64,000 bases of DNA from Vanessa cardui. Taxonomy: Eukaryota; Arthropoda; Insecta; Lepidoptera; Nymphalidae. Below the pieces are notes generated by a model, which saw only the letters and a program-made list of their open reading frames with translations, did no database searches and was not told the origin of the DNA. Location of the stretch: the NCBI RefSeq assembly GCF_905220365.1, contig NC_061131.1, positions 10,019,318-10,083,317 on the forward strand, written 5' to 3'. Position 1 is the stretch's first letter. Every line of letters begins with the position of its first letter. The position numbers and the translations under genes are program-made. Below are positions 1 through 12,100 of the stretch, piece after piece.

Positions 1-2935
1 ACTTTCGCACTTATAACATTAGTAGGACAGGATATAGTGACAGCAACTTAGTTCCAACCGGGTGTCACGTGACACATCTCTTTTTTATTTCAATTGCTAT
101 AGCTACTCTGACTGAACTCTACAATGGCCCAATTCAAAGACATAGCCAACCATACAGAAGTTGAAATAATCTGACAGAGTGAGGTTAGAATCAGGACCCT
201 TGGTTTTACTTTGTAGGACTCACATAATAATTACACGTGACCGTCGATTTTCAAAGCTCTCCAAATAAGTCAAATATAATACAGCTTTAATACTCGTATA
301 TAGTGAAAAACGAGTAAGCGTATATGGCGATCACCCATCGCAATCTTACAAAATCAAATGATAATAATTCAATGTTTAAAATATTTACAATTTTAATGTA
401 CAACTTTGTACGACGAGAATGACGATTTTTATCATATTCATTTTTTTTTGTTGAAATGTAAGCGTTTATTTAGACAAAAATATTGTAAATATATAGTTTA
501 ATTGTGTTATTGGTTAATTCTATATTAAGGTTTTGTATATATACTCACATATTTTTAAATAAATTAATTTCGATCAGACAAGTAAGCAAGTGTTTTATTA
601 CCACGAAGAACTACAAGTTACTAGACAACTAACTAGACAACTAACTTTCTAAGGCAAGAGAGTTTATCACCGTGGACGAAATTCTTTTGAACTCTTATCG
701 ACCGGATTGGGGTATTTATTATTTGGGAACCTTAACTTAAACTTCGGGATATACAGTCTTGTAGGCATCTTTACCCATCACTACCAATTGACATCGGTAC
801 AAAAGTATAAATAGCAGACTTTTTACCTTATGTCGAGAAAAAGCTCTCAGCGTCACGAAGTTTTTGTCAGGCATGAAATAAATACAACCACATATCTTAT
901 AACGGTTTTATTAACAATATAAATAGATAAATTACAAATTTACTTTCCTACAATTGAGCTGCGCTACTCTACTGCGAGCAGTCCAATGTGCTTATTATAA
1001 TTTACTCTAGATATACGATGTCATTTTTTTCCAATGTGGGTCTATATGTAGGTATACTATACACCCACATACATATATGTACATACATAGGACTCGACTC
1101 TTGGATGCTTAAATATAATATTAATACACGTTTTCATTTTTTATTCGAGATTGCAAACGTTATCGAGTCGATAAAATTAATGATCGACTTTCAAATTTTA
1201 AAACAATATTTTGGATACAATTTTGTATTATTTTCCATACGCACTGTATATTCACTTAATAAATATACACTTACATAATGTGTACATCATTGTCGTCATG
1301 AAACGACTTACATAAAACACAAAAAGTATTTAAACATCGCGCTTTATTCGATTTTATTTTTTGTACATAATTTTAAATTTATTGATCATTTTTAGTTATG
1401 CATCTTTTTATTTTTCAATTCCTTTTTTAAATATGGCTTTTCAATGCCAAAATAATATTAAAATTAATTACACTAAATATTAATATAATTACATATGTAT
1501 TTACTAAACATAAAAAAGGTAACTTTGAATTGTCTTATGACTTGTTCCTTGCTAGTGAGGACTCACAACAGTGCAACATTTTAATTGTTATCTAAACACT
1601 CGTTGACAAAATTGAGCAATTATCACCTAAATAAAATCTTTATATTGTACTTATTATCATAAGGATATTTCTTAATTAAAGTGAAAAAAAAGTAAAAATC
1701 TAATGTCATATAAATTACTGGTACAAATATTCATAATTGAATTCGAATATACTATTATGATAATTGATCATATGATAAAATAAAAGCTAATTAATATTCC
1801 TGTTTTATTAGTGTGACTTTTTGACTTCATATTTCTCTTATAAGTAATAAAATCGATATATTTAAGTTTTCAATGTACATGTTCTATTCTACGACAAAGA
1901 TAGTAAGTTGATACCGCAGAAGAGTTGAAAACATTACGTACTCAATACAATATTATATAACAGTTAAGGTATAACACGTATTTTCTTAATCTAGACAATA
2001 AGCATTAAGAAGTAAATGCAAAATAATAAATATATTGTGAGTGATTTGACATTTCAGGTGATGTTTAAAGATCCTAAATGTCGAAAGTGTTATGACGACT
2101 ACTGCTATGATATGACCTATTTATATGTTTTTGAACACAGACAATATCCATTTGGTGGTTTTCGCTTTTTCCTTAAGTATAACAATGACGTAGCTTTATT
2201 TTACGAGAACTATTTTAGCAAACAAGTATTTAAAGGACATATAATATATTCTAATAATACGCTATTATAAGCACATTGAATTCGATTTCTACAAGCTATT
2301 TACTTAAACGAGCGTCTTTAAAACATTACTCTTTCGTTATTACATTAAAATTCAAATGTCTAAAAATAAAATATGAATATTTTCGTTTGAAATTTTACTT
2401 TATTATTTTTTATAAAATCAAATAGTCACTGTAAAGCCTGCTACGATATGATCGGATAGATTGTGAACGAATTAAATAACTCATTGTTTGATGCAAGGGC
2501 GTAAGTTAATTTATATAATACTACTCGACTATTAAATATGACATTATGGTACTACGGAAGTAAGATAGAAGATAGAAGAGAACTACTACACATATCCTAG
2601 AGTAAAATACGTGTCGTGGAATAGAACAAGTGCCGGGCAGGACGGGTGTGCGTTAAGGTCCGTTACTGCAGTGACCGTCAACATTTATGACTGTAATTTG
2701 TTTGCTGTCCAAGCAAATCGCTTGTGTATTATACTTTTACGTTTAACCTAAACACGTACAACTTTACGAAATACATAATAAAAGGAAAAATAAATAACTT
2801 ACTCAATGTCATTGAGCACGATACGCTGATGTCTATCAACAATAGGCACGTAGGTACACTTTATACCATCAAGTATTATTCAATCTAATTACAAACAAAT
2901 TACAGTATAAGATCAGTTGTAGCGACTGGATTCCA
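1..2935. other. 3' flank and probable 3' UTR of the nAChR gene
   Basis: The sequence just below 2936 is presumably 3' UTR. The minus strand has GTAAGT at 2802-2797 and an AATAAA at 2404-2399; neither can be confirmed as used. A 12-bp tandem repeat (CTAGACAACTAA) lies near 620-645. The 84-codon plus frame at 2016-2270 has no recognised content. No neighbouring gene is seen. Confidence 0.6.
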
Positions 2936-3130
2936 TTACGAAGGCGGCGGACACCGGACTAAGGACGATGTGGCGATTTGATTGAAGTGCTTGTCTATTG
3001 GTACCCGGTCATCGTAGAGCGTCGGCGCCTGCAGGATGATGCCAGCCGTCCCGACTAGGACGGCCAGCGTGAATATCCACAGGAATAAACGATCAAGCAC
3101 CATAGCCACGTATTTCCAATCTTCTTTAAC
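2936..3130 (-). CDS. nAChRalpha4: nAChR last coding exon, TM4 and C-terminus
   Basis: Residues 502-565: VKEDWKYVAMVLDRLF, then TM4 (LWIFTLAVLVGTAGIILQAP), TLYDDRVPIDKHFNQIA and the short tail TSSLVRCPPPS before TAA. Acceptor TTTCAG, phase 0. The DWKYVAMVLDRLFLW motif is a family hallmark. A GTAAGT site lies about 130 bases after the stop on the same strand, which leaves open a spliced 3' UTR. Confidence 0.96.
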   Translation of the reverse strand, partial: VKEDWKYVAMVLDRLFLWIFTLAVLVGTAGIILQAPTLYDDRVPIDKHFNQIATSSLVRCPPPS

Positions 3131-6100
3131 CTGAAATGAATTACTTATATACATATTTTATTTATTATGGATAAGGTAAATATTACTTTAAAATAAAAAT
3201 AAAAAAAAGTCAGTGTGGGCCATGTCTTCCAAGAAGAAAACAAGCTTGAAGTCTAGCGAGGATCTGCTGATGTTCAGCAAAAATATAAAATATAAAACAC
3301 CAATATGTTTCAAAGTAGAATCTAAAAAAGATATGGCAACTGTGAGCCCGGATGTTCAAAATTAATGAATTAAAAAATAGACCTTAGAGGTTAAGAAACT
3401 TATTTTCCATTTTATTTCAGGCCATCATATATACATACAAGCTCACATATGCACGTAATTTTATACCTTTTTTGTATAAATGCGATAACTTGTAATTTGT
3501 AAAATGCCTATATACATAGATAGGTAAGTAATCTATATTATATTTCTTATCCGATACAAACGTACAGTTATAAATGTATTATTAATTTGATTGTAAAATA
3601 AAGTTTTAATAATTTGTAATGAAAATATTTGTTATGGCTATTCGCCAATTTGTACATGGTTTCAGAATTTATCGCAGGATTGATTTTTCGTCTCAGCTAT
3701 ATTGAGCTGGCTCCTATATTGGAGATCGGGGATATAATAATTTCTTCAAAGTCAAATCAAAATTTAAGTAGAGTTTTATTTATAATCTAGTTTTTATTTA
3801 TTTAAACTAGTTTTCATTCGTGGGTTCGCTCAAGTTTTAGTAATTGGTATTAGACCAGACTAGAAAAAAAATTCTCCTTTTTTGTAGTTGAAGCGCTCTT
3901 GATACCAAATTTCATCAAATACGGTTTAGTGGTTTGGCCTGAAAGGGCAATGGATGGATAGATAGATTTTCGCATTTATTACACTATAGATAAAGCCTAA
4001 CCGTATATTTATTTATTTATTTATCTATCTGTCGATAACGATATTATTTTAAAATGATGCCTTGGGGTCACGAGATTCCACTTATAATATATAAATACAT
4101 CATTACTCTGCGTCTTATAACATCTTTGCCTCAAAGTTTTATTCAAATCTATATATATAAAAATGAATTGCTGTTCGTTAGTCACGCTAAAACTCCAGAA
4201 CGGCTGGACCAATTTGGCTAATTTTGGTCTTGAATTATTTGTGGAAGTCCAGGGAAGGTTTAGAAGGTGAGTAAGTATGATAAAAATGCTAGCAATATAA
4301 TAAAAACAACGATTTTGTTTTTCCTTAGAAATAGATTTAATAGAGAATTATCATTGATTTTCTATGATTATCGATGTTAGACAATAAAACATTGATGTTT
4401 TAAAATTGATTTTGCATTATTTAAAACATCATTACATCTTTTTTTCGAATCTATATATATAAAAATAAGTGGCATTTTTCTATGTCACTTTATAACTCAA
4501 GAACGGGTTCACCTATCCAAACTAAATTTTCAGGGTTTATTCGGACTATTTAGTAGATGGTTTATGTGAAGTTTGCACAAAATCGGTCGAGTGGTTCTTC
4601 ATTTATTACATTTTTTGTAACAAATGAATTCAATAAATGGCGAAAATTGTACTGTCAAATTAAAAGTAAGTATTAATTGAAAATGAGTACACTCATCCAC
4701 CAGTTTCAATTGATAAAACGTCTTATTCTAATTTACTAATTCCAAAAAAACATTTAAAAGTACATCGTTTATTTTCATGTTTAAATATACAAAAAAAAGG
4801 ATTTTGCCATTAATTTTTATTCATATCGACTGATGGTTCGTCCACAAGCACAAAATTATATCTCGAGATGTGGTAAACTATATCATCAGTACATCGTTGG
4901 TATGTATGCCAAAATAGAAACTGAATGTCTTAATTTTAATCGTTTCAACCAAGCAAAATTACGATCCGAAGAATTTATTTATTTGCAAGATGCGATAGCG
5001 AATGTTGCTAATGTAAATGATATCGGGCGATTGACTTTATTGCCATCTTCGTTTATTGGTTGCCCATGGCATATGAACGAATATGCACAAGACGCAATTT
5101 CTTATGTACGAAAATTGGTCGACCGGATCTGTTACATGTAATCCTTAGTAAGATGATATTAAAAACAATTTATTTGAAGAACAGTCGACATGACATAAGA
5201 GCACGTGTTTTTCGGCAAAAATTGAAAGCACTTATGGATTTAATTGTAGAATTATGTATATTTGGAGAGGTGCGTTGCAATATGTACTCCATTGAATGGC
5301 AAAAAAGGAGATTTCCACATGCACATTGCATATGTATTAATTTGGCTGATAAAATAACTCCGGGTCAAATCTATAATGTTATCATAGCTGAAATTCCCGA
5401 TCAAACTCTTGATCCAGAGGTATTTCACGTTGTCATTAAAAATATAATACATGGTCCATGCGGTGAGCTACGTATGAGTTCGTTACATCTATTTCTCAAA
5501 TTTATTTTAGTTGAAAAAAAACGCCGATGTTATCAATTATCATCGATGTTTAGAGCTTCTTAAACATGTTAGATATTGATGTCATTATCAGCTCCATAAT
5601 CATATTTTTGTAACATGGGTAATCCTTACATTGTCAAACATTTGATGTTGCCCCCGTTATTCAGAAATCAAATTGAAAGAACAGTCATATCTTTATAATT
5701 TCATATTAATTCACAGGAGGTACCAAAAGAACCTTAATTTTAACTAACTTCAGTTGTTTACTGTCTATCAGATCATTTTTATGTACATAGATAGTTTGAT
5801 AAATCTTAAATTTTGTCAGAAAATCAAAGTCATCGACATAGCTCACCAGATTAGTAAGCTAAATGGCAGTGCGCTGGCCATATTTGTCGCAAAACCGATA
5901 ACCGTTGGGGAAAAAGTGTTCTAGAGTGGAGACCGCGTCTGGACAAACGTAGTGTAGGACATCCTCGGGCACGGTGGAGCGACGACTTACGCAAGACGGC
6001 TGGCAGGAGCTGGATGCGAGTAGCCTAAGAACGATCACAGTGGCGTGCAATGGAAAAGCCTATGTCGAAAATGGGCTGATTGATTGATTGAAGTTTTGTC

Positions 6101-9100
6101 ACATATTACATTTATGAACGTAACCATAATATTTGACATTTGACAACCAATAAACAGATCGATCCTTTATCGTCTATCGATTCGTCTTATGACAAAGAGT
6201 GCATCCTATTATCCCCCTACATATTATTATATTCTTTGCTTCTATCTTTGTGAGTTGACGGTTACCGCTACGTAACAGTGATATTTCAAGTTACTTGCTC
6301 TATTTTTTTTAAACTTTAGTTGTAGTGTGTGTGTGTGTGTCCCACCACCAGATCCCTTACGCTCTTTACTTTCTGGGACAAGAAATGATTCTAAGCATTT
6401 CTTAGCCAACATTCAAAAATATAACAGTTATTTCCACATGACATCATTTAGCGCAACACATATGGTTCAGGACAATTTTATGCCCACTTTCAAGGTATTA
6501 TAACGCAATACTTTTTTTATTATATTAAAGTTTGTAATGGAATATGTATCAGAAATATTTATTTAACAAATCTTTAAAAAAAATAATTATATATTCGCTA
6601 TGTGCGATGGTTTCTATGCACATCACATTTGGACTAGGTTAAGCATTTTGATTATGGCAGTACGAAGTTTGCCGGGTCAGCTAGTATATTATAAATTTGA
6701 AAATACTCCCGCTACGGTTTAAAATACAAAGTATAACCGTCAATTTTTATGTATAGAAAATGCCTTAAATTAGAAATTGCCGTGAGTTAAGAAATATCTA
6801 TTATATTTTTATTTATTCTCATTAAAATTATTACATAGAACACTACTGCTGACTTCTAAATAATATAAATTTGACGAGTCATACATACATTCATAAACAA
6901 GATAGGATCGTCATTTTCTCTCCGCTACGAAAAATCTATAACACAATTATAGTCACTCCAAATAGCTGTTACTGGCTTTTTTGATTAGAACAAAAACTCC
7001 TAATGCTAAAGAAAAAAATACGTTATCCATTTACACTTTCTTTGATGGCCACGACGTATCTTACTGGCCTTTGTTAATGTATATTCGATTTGATTTGGGC
7101 TATAGCAAATCTTGATGCAATTTGGCTCAAGCAGTTAAGAATCTACGTGATAACTTTTTATTGGAAACTGGCAGCGTTCCAATTTCATGTATTATGTAAC
7201 AATACAATTCACATTGGATATATTCGACCATTAACAAAATACTTTTAAAATAGGTGCTCCGTACTTCTTCTTTCACTGGTCTTGCGAGTCTTACGAATCT
7301 ATCTAAGTAGGTATCACTTATTATTTATTCTTCCCCTGAATACTTTTTTATTATTATTTAGGGTTGAACGGTGACAAGGGATTATTATTATTATATATTA
7401 CAATAAACGAGATAAAACAACTGCTTAGCCTGGTGGCGAATTGACGGTGCAGTAAATCATTATTAAGCCACGTAATATTATCGGATGGCTAATTTGCGAG
7501 TTGCATTCTTGTAATAAAATTTGTAGACACATTTTAAATTTAAATATTATTGTTTTTTTTATTCAAGCGATACAAGACTTGTCTTCTATTTTTGAACCTT
7601 TTAAACAGCTATTATAAATGTGCTTACACATAGTCAATATGCTGACGTAAGAAAAGTTTATACAAGTGAAAAAAGGCATTTATCTATGTTTAATATAATA
7701 ATGTCAACAAGAGCATTCGTACCTTAGTCGAGTCTTCAAGCATCCTCGTGTGCTCAGCGATGAAGCGAACGCAAAAGCATGTTCGATGCACCTCTGGCGG
7801 GCAGGCTGAGTGACTGAAGCCGGGCGGCGGCTCGGGCACGGGGCTCAGCGCCTCTTCTTCGGGGGCGGCCAGCGCACCGCCCTCGCTGGACCCATGCACC
7901 ACGCAACTGCCCCCGAAACGATTGCTCTCACCCAATCTGCAATATATCTTTCAGTTATTAAATGTGTGATGAATGGACATTGTACAATATACAAATCTTA
8001 TATTCTACCACATATTATGTGAAAAATATGTCTTATCGTCTAAACAGCGTAAATCATAGCATAGAAAAAAAGAAGTAATATGTACTAGAAATAACATCTA
8101 AAAAATCATAGATATAAAATTATGATTATAAAAATAAACATACAATAGGCATACAATTATATGTTAATTTATATGTAATGGTAATATGAAGGCTACATTA
8201 GTATAGATGTTTTTCTGTCTGAAAATTGGGATTAACAAAGTGCCGCTTAAAGCCTGAAGGCGATTATAAGTATTAAATAGAGGGAGTGACGTTCGCTTAA
8301 AAAGTGACAGGCTAAAACTTTTCAGAATATTAAGAGGGCTAAAGATTCATTAGCGTTTATTAAAATAGACGACAGAAGACTGGAGCGGCTCGCTCGGCGA
8401 AAGAGAAAAAACGGATAAAGCAAAAGATAATCATCGTCCATTTTATCGAAAACCTGATATTTTCCTGCCGTTCATTATCTCATCTTTTCTTTTTCTAGTT
8501 TAAGAGTATAATAATAGAGTAACGCTATTATGTACTTTTTCCGATAAAGCAATTAATCAACTCGGTCAGCCATTCCCCGAAGGACAATTTCTCATTGGTT
8601 TATATTGTACGCGTGAGCTTTTGTTTTGATTTTTCTCCCATTAACTTTTCTCATAACATTCGATGTTAGGGAAGGGCTTACTATTTCCTTTTAACATAAT
8701 AAATGGCATCTAAAATGATGAATCGAATGTTAATATAATATAACTGAAAATATTTTTTACGTTTGTACTGACCCTGATTGCACATAAGTCGTGTGTGTGA
8801 GGTCCTCCTTACTGGGCGTGCGAGTAAGGGGGCGTGTTGGTGCGGCGGGTGGCGGCCATGCACCGGGTGCGCAGCAGTCGTCATCTGCAGCCGCCAGCCG
8901 ATACGGATACAGCGGCCGAGCTGCACCGCCGCAGCGTACCACCACTCCACACGTTGTGAAGCGCGATCTGTACCAATAAATAGTAAATACATACCGTAAG
9001 CACAGACTTATAGTATAACTTTCAAGATGAGACCATCTTCTTATCGAAATTTTTTGAAACTAATATAAGTATATATAAATATAGAGAACTGTAGAATTAT

Positions 9101-12100
9101 TATACTCCAACAGAATAATAAAGATATAGAGCTATCAATTTAACTAAACCAATCTCAGTAATATATACTACGAGTATACGTATGGAGTCTAATAGGGGGA
9201 AAACTTTTGATTATTGTTGTACTACATGGTCTCTAGAGGAAAAGTTATATTCGACTATTTTTACCCGACTTTGAAAAGGAGGGGTTTCTATTTTCTTATG
9301 TTGATATTATTTCACGTATGCTGGGGTTTTATACCAACATATATATGTAGTTATCAGGAAAAGGTTTCAAGAGTTTCAGAGTCAGGCGGAATTTTTCAAT
9401 AAATTATATTTTATTGTTATCTACATGATATTGAAGTCGGTTCAGTTTGGTTAAAAAGTTTTAATTATTTAATCAAATGCGACACACATTATGTTTGTGA
9501 TCTATACCTATAATTTTTGTTTACATAATTTCTTAATTAAAATTTTAAATTAATTCTTTTTCAGCCACTAACAAAACAGTAATGTGACTCTTTTAGGTTA
9601 CATACGCGCGTTTTAAGACATTTAAATACTAAATACATTACAATAATAAAATGTTTGTGAAGGTTTCTGCTGAATGTTTAAAGAGGCCAAACCGTATTCA
9701 AAGCTCCGTCAGAAAGCCATTTACGTAACGATCTGTGGCCGCAGTGGAAACCGACTCGTCTATTGTATCTCTCGTCATAATAATAGACCATATTCTAAAT
9801 TGAATTACAATCGCCATTTATTACAATGCAAAGCATATTTCTTCATATACCCTTCTCCTGTATTTTGTATGCTTTATTTTCACATCACTTCAATAAAAAT
9901 TACTGATTTTGTATCTGTATCCGATGAGACGGCAATTACTCGTAACTGGGGAGCCTAACAATGCCTGCTGCCTACATTTGGGTTGCGGAATTTGATGTTA
10001 ATAATTTCTTACCAATAAAATCATTTACTTTTTATTGGTGTCATTTTCATTTGAGCCCCTACTTCTAGTGTTCGGAATTTGGAAACGTATAAGCATAAAC
10101 CGACGAGGCAAATACATATGTGACGTATATGATATACATATATACAATTTAAGATTTAGTGGCTAAATTAAAATAAATATATTCTGTTTATTTTAGAACC
10201 TGTTTTATAAAAAACATGACAAAGCGGAGTGGTTTTAAAAAGCGAATGTCTATGTAGGTTATGTTGAAGCCCAAACTTTTAGGGTACAAAAACGTTGACA
10301 ATAGCTTGGAAAGATGATGCATCGTTGGGTTCTTTTAATACTTTTTAACGGAATATAAACTCAAGGAAATCTAGTGACAGATATACCTATCAAACTTTCT
10401 CAAACAACTCAAACTAAATTTTATCAAAATTAAGCTTTATAATTTCATAATTATAAAGTTACCGACTATCTGTACACAGCCTCTTGAATGACTTCAACTA
10501 GTCGCCTAAAATAGATAGCGATTTGGTTTTAGATTTTCACAATCGGTTTTCATGGCTTCATTTTCATGTTTTTTATATTATTATTTTACTTTTTTGAATA
10601 TGTAGTATATGTGGTACGTAAAAATTCAAGTCGATATAGTGTTATTGGGATTTTTCTGCCAAGAAGTTTTCAGTCAGAGCCTTGAGTTTTGGAGTTTACA
10701 GCGTACAGCCTCGTAAATCTTGAACTTTAGCCGGTCGTGTCGGATTGTCATTTCACGGCATTAGGTGAGTACGGGAATATAGAGTGTTTCTATGTATTGG
10801 CATTATAATATCACCTGAGCAATTGTCTGGCCCTCAAGACGGCAGAGGGCCAGACATGGTATAAAAAGTCATAAATTAGCGACACTAAATGACGGCTTGA
10901 TTTTTTTTTTATAAGTACTTGATGTCGCCGCGTATCATTGAGAATCACTACCGAAACACGAAAAACATTTTCAATTAAGAAGGAATGTCTTTATCTCTAA
11001 TGCATGTAAATCACTGGGTTCTGAGTTACGATTTCGGATTGTGATACAAAAAAAAATTGTATATAAGATGTAAAAAGAGCGATTATATAGAAAGCGTCCG
11101 GAACGGTCCTTTTGAGGCTTTCACCATTAGTGTTGCCATTCTTCGCTTTTTACTGATCGCCATTGTTGTCGAGCACTTACTATAACTTAAACTAAATACA
11201 ACGTCACTCATTTTGCCTTCAAAGCAACTTGAGTGTGACTTTTTTACCTAATACGAGTTCCATGTTACTTGTACTCCTTCGAAAATAGATATCTTATTTA
11301 TTCGTGATAGGATAGCAAACAATTTCATATAAGTGCTTCACTTTAATCCACGGATAGAGACTGATGATGAGAATGGAATACGTATTCAGGCCAGCACTCG
11401 ATGAGTTAATAGATTGAAAGAACTGCGAATGTAATGGGCGAAATAGGACGTGCGGTGCGATGCACTTCTACTGAACACAGCCCCCTATAACTACGTATAA
11501 CTATTGAGGATCGACCGACTATTACCCGGATTTGAGTTACAATAGGAAATAATATCGAATTATTTTTATGAAACATTAAGGTTGGTTTATCATAGTTTTA
11601 TATAGTAAAAAAGTATCTTTGAACTGTGACCGGCGAAACGTTAAAGCTGCTCCAAGCCGAATTTAATTCACATACCTGAAAATTGTGTTAACCCAGCTGG
11701 CTTAAGCTTATTACTGTTAAGATGTAGAAGTTTCCCGGTGCGGCGATAAATATTTAAGTTCACCGTACTTCAGTCGCCAGTAACTTGTAATTAACTTGTA
11801 GCTGTTAATTTTGTTATTAGATTTAGATACAAATAACTTAATACTATATACTATAATATACGCATTTCGTATCTTATTTGTGTTTGAACAATGTAAGTAA
11901 AGAAAAAGTAAAGTAACAGCCTGTAAATTACCCATTGCTGGACTAAGGCCCCCTCGTATATATAGTGGTGCTTGCCTGGGTTTGAACCCGAAATCAACGA
12001 TTAAGATGCACGCGTTCTAACCACTGGGCTATCTCAGCTCATGTACTATAGTATAATAACAATATTAAAGATTTTATTTTATATAAAAATAAATATTGAT

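Larger units (their letters stand above)
4148..6684 (+). mobile_element. Degraded Helitron rolling-circle transposon (composite or nested)
   Basis: The left end starts TCTATATATATAAAAATG after an A, the form of lepidopteran Helitron 5' ends. The right end reads GCCGGGTCAGCTAG followed by T at 6685, fitting the CTAG terminus and A/T insertion rule of Helitrons, with a short GGCA/TGCC stem just inside. A second TCTATATATAT end at 4450 leads into different sequence, so two elements or a nested copy are present. Inside lie a broken Rep frame and an RTE fragment. Confidence 0.7.
3131..7722 (-). other. nAChR intron 10 (4.6 kb)
   Basis: Between exon 10 and the TM4 exon. It holds a degraded dispersed repeat (about 3800-4000), two Helitron 5' ends with a broken Rep gene and one 3' end (4148-6684), an RTE 3' fragment (5868-6091) and a short GT repeat near 6327. 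From 6690 to 7722 there is nothing recognised. Confidence 0.85.

Noticed and set aside
2016..2270. 84-codon plus frame downstream of the receptor
   Set aside because: Tyr/Phe/Asn-rich as expected from AT-rich DNA; no motif, no splice sites, not recognised.
9674..9958. 94-codon plus frame in intron 8
   Set aside because: No recognisable family or start context; AT-driven residue use.
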